Shown in pieces: positions 8,078 through 13,817 of a DNA stretch of 13,817 nucleotides. Both the position numbers and the translations under genes were made by a program. The DNA lies in NCBI GenBank assembly GCA_964592475.1, contig CAZQEZ010000110.1, positions 1 to 13,817 on the forward strand, written 5' to 3'. This stretch comes from CAZQEZ01 sp964592475 (lineage in GTDB: Bacteria > Bacteroidota > Bacteroidia > Cytophagales > Cyclobacteriaceae). How positions within the stretch are numbered: position 1 is the first letter of the stretch; every line of letters starts with the position of its first letter. Under the pieces are notes generated by a model, which worked only from the letters and a program-made list of their open reading frames with translations, searched no databases and was not told where the DNA came from.

Positions 8078-8112
8078 TAACATCAAGCTTAATTAAAATG
8101 AGCTTGATGTTA
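8078..8112 (+). repeat. 12-bp perfect inverted repeat between pnp and rpoD
   Basis: TAACATCAAGCT (8078-8089) is the exact reverse complement of 8101-8112, separated by 11 bases. It could end pnp transcripts, but no T-run follows the right arm. It lies 33 bases before the sigma factor start, so an operator or leader RNA structure is also possible. Confidence 0.7.
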
Positions 8113-8144
8113 TATTAGGTTGAACAATAACAAGTATGTTTTAG

Positions 8145-9008
8145 ATGAGGCAGCTGAAGATTAGTAAAAATATTACCTCTCGTGATAGTCATTCCTTAGA
8201 CAAGTATTTAAAAGAAATAGGTAGAGTTGAATTATTACTGCCGGATCAAGAAGTTGAATTATCCAATCGCATTAAAAAAGGTGATAACCAGGCATTAGAC
8301 AAACTTACAAAATCGAATCTTCGTTTTGTGGTTTCAGTAGCAAAACAGTATCAAAATCAGGGTCTTCCTTTAGGTGATTTAATCAATGAAGGAAATCTTG
8401 GTTTAATAAAAGCAGCTCAAAAGTTTGATGCTACCAAAGGGTTCAAATTTATCTCTTACGCGGTATGGTGGATTCGTCAATCAATTTTGCAGGCTCTTGC
8501 AGAAAAATCCAGGATAGTACGGTTACCTATCAATAAGTTAAATGAAATATCGAAGGTAAGTAAAGCCTTTGTTAAATTGGAGCAACAGTTCAAAAGAGAA
8601 CCTTCGGCTGAAGAATTGGCAGATATTTTAAATAAAGATACCGACTATGTGACAGGAGGTTTGCTATACCAAAACAATGCTATATCATTAGACCAACCGG
8701 TTCATGATTCCAGTAATGATCTTATCATTGATAGATTGGCCTCTACTTTAAGTAATGAACCCGATACTTCACTATTAAAAGATAGTTTACAGCGTGAAAT
8801 ACAACGAGCTTTATCTACACTTAGCCCTAGAGAAGCCGATGTTATATCTATGTCTTTTGGGCTAAATGGTTGTGAGCCAATAGATGCTGAAATTATAGCG
8901 GAAAAATTCAAGTTATCCAAAGAACGAATTAGGCAAATAAAACAAAAAGCACTAAATCGACTGAAGCTAAATGCTCGGGGTAGATTATTAAAATCCTTTT
9001 TGGGTTAA
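8145..9008 (+). CDS. rpoD: RpoD/SigA-type sigma-70 factor
   Basis: This sigma factor directs RNA polymerase to promoters. The 287-residue product has the compact Bacteroidota RpoD form: the MRQLKI start, no region 1.1, region 1.2 (about 14-48), region 2 (about 52-125), region 3 (about 130-205) and region 4 (about 215-275). Region 2 is highly typical, including GDLINEGNLGLIKAAQKFD, FKFISYAVWWIRQSILQALAE and SRIVRLP. Region 3 and the end of region 4 are less typical. The recognition helix area reads LSKERIRQIKQKALNRLK (257-274), where I recall LTRERVRQIKEKAIRRLR as usual in the phylum. It could be the principal sigma factor, as its place after pnp suggests, or a group 2 paralogue with a canonical rpoD elsewhere. 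The family is certain; the rank is not. Confidence 0.92.
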   Translation: MRQLKISKNITSRDSHSLDKYLKEIGRVELLLPDQEVELSNRIKKGDNQALDKLTKSNLRFVVSVAKQYQNQGLPLGDLINEGNLGLIKAAQKFDATKGFKFISYAVWWIRQSILQALAEKSRIVRLPINKLNEISKVSKAFVKLEQQFKREPSAEELADILNKDTDYVTGGLLYQNNAISLDQPVHDSSNDLIIDRLASTLSNEPDTSLLKDSLQREIQRALSTLSPREADVISMSFGLNGCEPIDAEIIAEKFKLSKERIRQIKQKALNRLKLNARGRLLKSFLG

Positions 9009-9031
9009 GATTGTTAAAAGCAGTAATTTTG
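8999..9031 (+). promoter_or_regulatory. predicted trxB promoter (TTTG-N21-TAATTTTG)
   Basis: TTTG at 8999-9002, inside the last codons of the sigma factor gene, is followed after 21 bases by TAATTTTG at 9024-9031, an exact TAnnTTTG match. Transcription would begin near 9037, leaving a leader of about 85 bases before trxB. It suggests trxB is not simply co-transcribed with the sigma factor gene. Confidence 0.6.
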
Positions 9032-9121
9032 TCAGATTAATGAAGCTTTCACGTCATAATTACAATATGGCAAATGTTTTGTAACTAATTCTACATGTTT
9101 TAAATATTAAAGAAGAATATC

Positions 9122-10072
9122 ATGAATCATGAACATATCAACGTTCTCATTTTAGGAAGCGGACCAGCCGGATATACTGCCGCAATTTATGCAGCGAGAG
9201 CCGGATTGAACCCTGTTTTATACCAGGGCAATCAACCAGGAGGTCAGCTTACAATTACTTCCGATGTAGAAAACTATCCCGGGTACCCCGATGGAATTAT
9301 AGGCCCGCAAATGATGGTGGATTTTCAGAAACAAGCAGAAAGATTTGGTTCGGACGTGAGATTTGGTCTTGCAACGGCAGTAGATTTTTCAACTTACCCT
9401 CACAAAGTAACAATAGATGAAGAAATAGAAATAACTGCCAATGCTGTTATTATTTCTACAGGAGCTTCAGCAAAATGGCTTAATCTACCGTCCGAACAAA
9501 GATTAAATGGTAAAGGTGTATCGGCCTGTGCTGTATGCGACGGCTTCTTTTTTAAAGGAATGGATGTGGCCGTAGTAGGTGGTGGCGATACCGCTTGCGA
9601 AGAGGCAAGCTATCTTTCTAATATTTGCAATAAGGTATATATTCTTGTGCGAAGGGACGAAATGCGAGCTTCAGTGATTATGCAAAAAAGAGTAAAATCC
9701 GCAAAAAATATAGAAATTCTTTGGAATACGGTTACAGATGAAATCTTAGGAGAGAAAGAGGTGGAAGCTATGCGTGTGATTAACAATAAATCCGGTGAAA
9801 AATCTGATATTTCCATTCAGGGTTTTTTCGTGGCTATCGGTCATAAACCAAATACAGGTATTTTCAATGATTATCTTGATATGGATGGTAATGGATATAT
9901 AAAAACGATACCCGGAAGTACCAAAACTAACGTGGAAGGAGTTTTTGCTGCTGGTGATGCTCAAGACCACATATATAGACAGGCAGTAACAGCAGCAGGT
10001 ACCGGTTGTATGGCAGCTTTAGATGCTGAAAGATTTCTGGCAGCTAAGGAAGCAGAATTAATTGAAGATTAA
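9122..10072 (+). CDS. trxB: thioredoxin-disulfide reductase
   Basis: TrxB is a cytoplasmic FAD enzyme that uses NADPH to reduce oxidised thioredoxin. The 316-residue product has the low-molecular-weight TrxB layout: the FAD-binding GSGPAG at 12-17, the redox-active CAVC at 136-139 followed by DG, the NADPH-binding GGGDTA at 153-158, a VRRDEMRAS segment (176-184) whose arginines usually bind the NADPH phosphate, and a C-terminal FAD motif with AAGDA at 286-290. Length and motifs are normal, and the CxxC separates it from ferredoxin-NADP reductases of similar fold. The ATG at 9122 puts the FAD motif at the expected place. It has its own predicted promoter and a terminator-like hairpin after it; bshB1, another thiol-redox gene, follows. 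Confidence 0.96.
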   Translation: MNHEHINVLILGSGPAGYTAAIYAARAGLNPVLYQGNQPGGQLTITSDVENYPGYPDGIIGPQMMVDFQKQAERFGSDVRFGLATAVDFSTYPHKVTIDEEIEITANAVIISTGASAKWLNLPSEQRLNGKGVSACAVCDGFFFKGMDVAVVGGGDTACEEASYLSNICNKVYILVRRDEMRASVIMQKRVKSAKNIEILWNTVTDEILGEKEVEAMRVINNKSGEKSDISIQGFFVAIGHKPNTGIFNDYLDMDGNGYIKTIPGSTKTNVEGVFAAGDAQDHIYRQAVTAAGTGCMAALDAERFLAAKEAELIED

Positions 10073-10096
10073 GTTTAGTTATATAACAGAATACAA

Positions 10097-10132
10097 TATG
10101 GCAGTCAACCAAAAGGCTGCCATAATTTTTTT
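10097..10132 (+). terminator. rho-independent terminator after trxB
   Basis: TATGGCAG (10097-10104) pairs perfectly with CTGCCATA (10117-10124). Two further pairs (10105-10106 with 10115-10116, one of them a wobble) leave an 8-base loop. Seven Ts follow at 10126-10132. Only 21 bases then remain before bshB1. Confidence 0.85.
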
Positions 10133-10153
10133 ATATATAATTCATAGTAAGCA

Positions 10154-10882
10154 ATGGCTGATAAGTTAGATATTTTAGTTATGGCATCACACCCTGATGA
10201 TGCAGAATTATCTTGTGCCGGTACCATCCTAAGTCATGTATCACAAGGTAAAAAAGTGGGAATTGTTGATTTTACAAAAGGAGAATTGGGGTCGCGGGGA
10301 AGTGCTACTTTACGGTTGGAAGAAGCTAAAAAATCAGCCGAAATAATGAATGTATCGGTTCGCCACAACATGGGTTTCGAGGATGGTTTTTTCAAAAATG
10401 ATCGAGAACATCAATTGGCATTAATTAGAATAATAAGAAAATACAAACCGGATATTGTATTGGCTAATGCAATATCCGATCGACATACCGACCATGGCAA
10501 AGGAGCTTTGTTAGCAAAAGATGCCTGCTTTCTTTCAGGTCTTATGAAAATTGAAACTTTTGAAGATGGTGAAAAGCAAGCGCATTGGCGCCCATCTCAC
10601 ATATTTCACTATATCCAGAATAATTATATCAAACCTGATTTTATAGTTGATGTTAGTGACTTTTGGAATGTAAAACTTAAGGCTATTAAAGCGTTTTCAA
10701 GCCAATTTCACGTGGAGGAAAAACCCTACGAGGGCCCTGAGACATTTATTTCCCGACCTGATTTTCTTAATTTCATAGAAGCCCGGGGAAAAGAATTTGG
10801 TCATGCAATTAATGTAAAATATGGAGAGGGTTTTACGATTAACCAATCGCTCAAGGTTACAAATCTTTATAATTTCTTATAA
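10154..10882 (+). CDS. bshB1: bacillithiol biosynthesis deacetylase BshB1
   Basis: BshB1 removes the acetyl group from GlcNAc-malate to give GlcN-malate, the second step in bacillithiol synthesis; bacillithiol is the low-molecular-weight thiol of Firmicutes and many Bacteroidota. The 242-residue product belongs to the LmbE/PIG-L zinc deacetylases. It has the metal and catalytic motif HPDDAE at 13-18, a TKGELGSRG segment at 41-49, and the second histidine motif RHTDHGKG at 110-117, where HPDH is more common. ACFLSGL at 124-130 and the C-terminal GEGF segment are typical of BshB1. It starts 21 bases after a strong terminator, with no promoter visible in that gap, so its expression may rely on readthrough from trxB or on an unrecognised promoter. 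miaA follows in the same reading frame after one stop codon. Confidence 0.93.
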   Translation: MADKLDILVMASHPDDAELSCAGTILSHVSQGKKVGIVDFTKGELGSRGSATLRLEEAKKSAEIMNVSVRHNMGFEDGFFKNDREHQLALIRIIRKYKPDIVLANAISDRHTDHGKGALLAKDACFLSGLMKIETFEDGEKQAHWRPSHIFHYIQNNYIKPDFIVDVSDFWNVKLKAIKAFSSQFHVEEKPYEGPETFISRPDFLNFIEARGKEFGHAINVKYGEGFTINQSLKVTNLYNFL

Positions 10883-10885
10883 TTA

Positions 10886-11797
10886 TTGTACAATCTAATC
10901 ACTATACTTGGTCCTACTGCTAGTGGCAAAACAACATTGGCGGTAAAAATTGCTGAAAAGCAAACTGGGGAAATTATAAGTGCTGATTCTCGGCAGGTAT
11001 ATCTTGGATTAGACATCGGTAGCGGCAAAGATTTATTGGAATATCAAACACCAACTGGTGCTATTCCTTATCACTTAATAGATATTAAGCCGGTATCTTA
11101 TGAATATAATCTATTTGAATTTCAGCAAGATGCCTATAAAATTATTCAGGCTATTTGGTCACGACAAAATTTACCTATTGTTTGTGGCGGCACTGGTATG
11201 TATTTACAAGCATTATTGCAGCATTATGATCTCCGACCGGTTCCTGAAAGTAAAATATTCAGGAAAACACTTGAAAATCTTAGTACGGAAAAGTTGATTG
11301 AAATGCTTTCGCAATATATTTCCTTGCATAACCAAACTGACACCGAAGATAGAGATAGGCTCGTAAGAGCACTCGAAATTGCCAAGTATAAAGCGGAGAA
11401 TAAATTGGATGAACATCCGGCATTATCACCGCTAATTATCGGACTGCATTTTCCTCGTGACCTTTTAAAGGAAAGAATTACCCAAAGATTAAATACCCGA
11501 TTGGATCAAGGAATGATAAGTGAAGTTGAAAATCTTCTTCAGTCTGGTGTTTCTGCCGAAAGACTTAAAATGTTAGGTTTGGAATATAGGTTTATTACTC
11601 AATATTTGCAGAGCGAAATTAAAAGGTATAATGATTTTTACCAAAAATTAAATAGCGCGATTCATCAATTTGCCAAACGGCAAATGACTTGGTTTAGGAA
11701 AATGGAGAAGGAGGGTATAATAATTCACTGGATTGATGGCGAATTGCCGCTATCTAAAAAACTTGATCAATTAAATCATTTACTTATCAATAAATAA
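10886..11797 (+). CDS. miaA: tRNA dimethylallyltransferase (TTG start)
   Basis: MiaA transfers a dimethylallyl group to N6 of adenosine 37 in tRNAs that read codons beginning with U. The 303-residue product has the P-loop GPTASGKT at 9-16, SADSRQVY at 32-39, DIGSGKDL at 43-50, GGTGMY at 101-106 and RQMTWFRKM near 265-273, all family marks. The GSGKDL form is the variant I associate with Bacteroidota. The only usable start is TTG at 10886: an in-frame stop lies just upstream, and the next ATG (residue 105) would remove the P-loop. The gene begins three bases after the bshB1 stop codon and in the same frame, so translational coupling is likely. An AT-rich hairpin follows its stop. Confidence 0.95.
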   Translation: MYNLITILGPTASGKTTLAVKIAEKQTGEIISADSRQVYLGLDIGSGKDLLEYQTPTGAIPYHLIDIKPVSYEYNLFEFQQDAYKIIQAIWSRQNLPIVCGGTGMYLQALLQHYDLRPVPESKIFRKTLENLSTEKLIEMLSQYISLHNQTDTEDRDRLVRALEIAKYKAENKLDEHPALSPLIIGLHFPRDLLKERITQRLNTRLDQGMISEVENLLQSGVSAERLKMLGLEYRFITQYLQSEIKRYNDFYQKLNSAIHQFAKRQMTWFRKMEKEGIIIHWIDGELPLSKKLDQLNHLLINK

Positions 11798-11800
11798 AAT

Positions 11801-11817
11801 ACTTTTACATTAAAAGT
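11801..11817 (+). terminator. small hairpin just after miaA
   Basis: ACTTTTA (11801-11807) pairs exactly with TAAAAGT (11811-11817) around three bases, four bases after the miaA stop. The stem is AT-rich and no T-run follows, so it is a weak terminator candidate. Confidence 0.3.
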
Positions 11818-11843
11818 TCAAGTAATTATCCACCCATAAATTC

Positions 11844-11868
11844 GTTTCATAAAATATATTTATGAAAC
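11844..11868. repeat. palindrome upstream of the TPR lipoprotein gene
   Basis: GTTTCATAAA (11844-11853) is repeated as its exact reverse complement at 11859-11868, with a 5-base AT spacer. The symmetry fits either a dimeric regulator's operator or a weak AT-rich terminator for miaA. It ends 32 bases before the next start codon. Confidence 0.65.
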
Positions 11869-11883
11869 TTTATCTTACTCAAT

Positions 11884-11891
11884 TACTGTTG
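11884..11891 (+). promoter_or_regulatory. possible promoter -7 element before the TPR lipoprotein gene
   Basis: TACTGTTG matches seven of eight positions of TAnnTTTG. The palindrome at 11844-11868 would then cover the -33 region. No clear TTTG is seen there, so support is weak. Confidence 0.25.
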
Positions 11892-11900
11892 TGAATTTAT

Positions 11901-13025
11901 ATGAAAAAATTTCTATTTATTATAAATATTTTAGTAATAGCTTTTTTATTTGGATGCGAATCTAATCATTCTCAATATAAGGTAGGAAAAGTACCCGCGA
12001 TGGATGAAAAATTTTACGCTCATTATTTAGAAGAAATCAATCAAGCCATAGAAAAATCGCCTAATGATCCCGAATTATACTATAAGAAGTCAGTCAAATT
12101 ACTAGAAAGCCAAAAATTTAATAGTGCCATGCGTACTATAGAAAAATCTTTGGACCTGATAGAGGGAAATAATAATGTAAAATATTATCAATTGGCTGCT
12201 GTTATTTATTCAAAAAATGAAAATTACGATAGGGCTTTATCTTGCTTAAATATAGTGAAAGAGATGGGTGAAAACACCGCCAGAACAGATGCAATTGCGG
12301 CAAATATTTTCTGGAAAAAAGGAGATTTATTAAAAGCAGATAGTGTAAGTAAAAATGCTATAGCCAAAGATCCTTATAATTCCGAATATTTTTTTATACG
12401 AGGCAATATAGGATGGTCGATGTATGATACGCTCATGGCTAGAGAAAATTTTGTTAAAAGCCTTAGTATTAAACCAACCAATAGTGCTTATCAAGCTCTT
12501 TTAGAAATTTACATAGCAGAAAAAAACTTCGATGAGGCTTTTTCTGTATTAAATAAGTTAATTGCGCTTCATCCAAATGATTTAGATCTTCAATATAAGA
12601 AAGCAGAAATTTACGCAAATATAAATGAAGAGGTTAAAGCTAAGGTAGTTTATAGAAATATAATAGATCAATTTCCTGATTCTTATGAAGCCTACTATAA
12701 TTTAAGTGACATGTACCTGCAAAATTTGCGCTACGATTCAGCTATTTATTTTCAAAATCAGATAATAGCTCAGGACAGTAGTGAATCGGCACCTTTTTTA
12801 AATTTGGCTCATATTTATGAACGCAGGTTTTGGTATTCTTCGGCTTCAGATTATTTCAATCGTTATCTTCAATTAAATCCTGATAATTTAGTAGCTAAGA
12901 AGGAGTTTGAAGAACTTCAGGATAAAATGAATTATATAAACAGATTACAACAACAGCGGGAGCGGTTATCTAATGTTAAAAACTTAAAAACTATAGAGAA
13001 AGAAACTCCAAATACTGTCCAGTGA
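11901..13025 (+). CDS. TPR-repeat lipoprotein
   Basis: The 374-residue product starts with a lipoprotein signal peptide: MKK, a hydrophobic core (4-17), and a lipobox LFGC with the modified cysteine at 19. It should therefore be exported and lipid-anchored. From about residue 57 to 330 it consists of roughly eight tetratricopeptide-like helical pairs, recognisable by recurring patterns such as ELYYKKSVKLLESQKFNSAM, AYQALLEIYIAEKNFDEAF, AYYNLSDMYLQNLRYDSAI and PFLNLAHIYERRFWYSSAS. Such repeats normally form a protein-binding solenoid. A charged, Gln-rich tail (340-374) follows. No catalytic domain is visible and the partner is unknown. It is separated from miaA by 103 bases with two inverted repeats and converges on the downstream DinB-like gene. 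Confidence 0.85.
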   Translation: MKKFLFIINILVIAFLFGCESNHSQYKVGKVPAMDEKFYAHYLEEINQAIEKSPNDPELYYKKSVKLLESQKFNSAMRTIEKSLDLIEGNNNVKYYQLAAVIYSKNENYDRALSCLNIVKEMGENTARTDAIAANIFWKKGDLLKADSVSKNAIAKDPYNSEYFFIRGNIGWSMYDTLMARENFVKSLSIKPTNSAYQALLEIYIAEKNFDEAFSVLNKLIALHPNDLDLQYKKAEIYANINEEVKAKVVYRNIIDQFPDSYEAYYNLSDMYLQNLRYDSAIYFQNQIIAQDSSESAPFLNLAHIYERRFWYSSASDYFNRYLQLNPDNLVAKKEFEELQDKMNYINRLQQQRERLSNVKNLKTIEKETPNTVQ

Positions 13026-13040
13026 CTTTTTAGGAAAGTC
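13024..13040. terminator. possible bidirectional hairpin between convergent genes
   Basis: GACTTT (13024-13029) pairs exactly with AAAGTC (13035-13040) around a 5-base loop. It spans the lipoprotein stop codon and most of the 16-base gap before the opposing stop codon. The stem is short, but its place between converging genes fits a shared terminator. Confidence 0.4.
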
Positions 13041-13041
13041 T

Positions 13042-13725
13042 TTAGAGGTAGCGATTTTCAATTATTTTTTGGTGGTATACTTCATGGCCGGCAATGATAT
13101 AACCTAAAGCCTTTACAGAAAATTCTCCATTACTAGCTATTCCTGTTTGTTCAAGATCTTCGGGCGAAAAACCTTTAAACATTATAATATTTGATTGTCG
13201 TAAAAGATGAAATTCTTGAATTAAATCTTTAGGGTCTCGTTCTTTATAGTTCCCATTTCGAGCATAATCATTTTGTTCAAAACCAGGTAATTTTGCTAAA
13301 TCTCTGCGTCCAAAACATAGTGCCCTAAAACTCATAACTCGTTCAGTATCAATTATATGACCTAAAATATCTTTAATAGTCCATTTACCCGGAGCATACG
13401 AGTAATTCCATTGTTCCTTTTGTAAATGCTCATAAAAATTAACAGCATTTTTACCCAATTCATTTAATGCTAGCGTCAATGGTTGACTTTCTGAAAGTAT
13501 TACATATGGCTTATAGAAGTTAGGATAGACTAGCAAAATAAATCTATGGAAGTTTAAAGTTAAAGTAAAAGAAAATAATAAAGTTAGGGAGCTTTGAGTT
13601 AATAAGGGGGATTTAAAAAAATAAATAACCATATATTTCTTTACTTCATAAAAAATAGCTCCCTCAACCTTACCTATCGCTTGAAACTTAAATTGAACAA
13701 TTAGAATATTTAAGACTAATATCAT
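13042..13725 (-). CDS. DinB/YfiT-like putative metal-dependent protein (start uncertain)
   Basis: The conserved part resembles DinB/YfiT four-helix-bundle proteins, which bind a metal through three histidines; many are thiol transferases or hydrolases. Visible marks are YAPGKWTIKDILGHIIDTERV (histidine at 123), the LPGFEQNDYARNGNY segment, and YIIAGHEVYHQKIIENRYL at the C-terminus (histidines 214 and 218). These three residues would form the metal site. Residues 1-63 of the longest frame are a hydrophobic, low-complexity stretch unlike the family. Family resemblance begins near YPNFYKPYV (67-75). A TTG at 13534-13536 would give a normal 164-residue protein and may be the real start, but no ATG supports it. 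The substrate is unknown. It is the last gene in the window and converges on the lipoprotein gene. Confidence 0.78.
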   Translation of the reverse strand: MILVLNILIVQFKFQAIGKVEGAIFYEVKKYMVIYFFKSPLLTQSSLTLLFSFTLTLNFHRFILLVYPNFYKPYVILSESQPLTLALNELGKNAVNFYEHLQKEQWNYSYAPGKWTIKDILGHIIDTERVMSFRALCFGRRDLAKLPGFEQNDYARNGNYKERDPKDLIQEFHLLRQSNIIMFKGFSPEDLEQTGIASNGEFSVKALGYIIAGHEVYHQKIIENRYL

Positions 13726-13817
13726 GCCAATTCACTATTGGCGGTTAAGGGTGATTTAGGTTATGCTAGTGTGGATTAAATGCCACACATTAGGAATAAA
13801 AATCTACATATTTGGTT

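Noticed and set aside
13586..13664. Inverted pair AGGGAGCT (13586-13593) and AGCTCCCT (13657-13664)
   Set aside because: The arms are only eight bases and 63 bases apart in AT-rich DNA; no likely structure or function is indicated.
1..13817. Defence system, mobile element, prophage or CRISPR array
   Set aside because: No transposase, integrase, direct-repeat array or recognisable defence gene is present; apart from the lipoprotein and the DinB-like and START-like genes, all genes are conserved core genes in intact form.

Overview
The window looks like a stretch of ordinary core chromosome from a low-GC member of the Bacteroidota, most likely Cytophagales-like (order-level placement is inference). 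The evidence is a short RpoD-type sigma factor starting MRQLKI without region 1.1, a bacillithiol-pathway deacetylase, the MiaA subtype with a GSGKDL motif, a START-like protein beside an LptF/LptG permease, a tRNA gene without encoded CCA, weak Shine-Dalgarno sequences, and several matches to the Bacteroidota promoter consensus TTTG-N(17-23)-TAnnTTTG.

Layout: priA (replication restart helicase) lies on the minus strand at the left, with its own promoter. A minus-strand tRNA-Met(CAT) follows. From about 3.0 kb to 13.0 kb everything is on the plus strand: a small START-like protein, an LptF/LptG-family permease with a large insert, rpsO, pnp, an RpoD-type sigma factor, trxB, bshB1, miaA and a TPR lipoprotein. 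A minus-strand DinB-like protein converges on the lipoprotein gene at the right end. The two gaps beside the tRNA (2516-2739 and 2814-3036) hold the priA and tRNA promoter elements and no convincing gene.

Functionally there is an RNA expression and decay block (S15, PNPase, sigma factor), a thiol-redox pair (thioredoxin reductase and BshB1), a tRNA-modification gene (MiaA) placed directly after bshB1, and an envelope gene (LptF/LptG-like). Predicted promoters precede priA, the tRNA, the permease, rpsO and trxB. Hairpins follow rpsO and trxB, with further inverted repeats between pnp and rpoD, between miaA and the lipoprotein gene, and between the two convergent genes at the right.

I see no CRISPR array, insertion sequence, prophage, toxin-antitoxin pair or defence cassette, and no clearly new system. 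The points worth a second look are small: a divergent region 4 in the sigma factor, a 260-residue insert with recurring Asp-Ser/Thr pairs in the permease, several strong inverted repeats, the in-frame bshB1/miaA junction with a TTG start, and three genes whose longest open frame gives a wrong or doubtful start.
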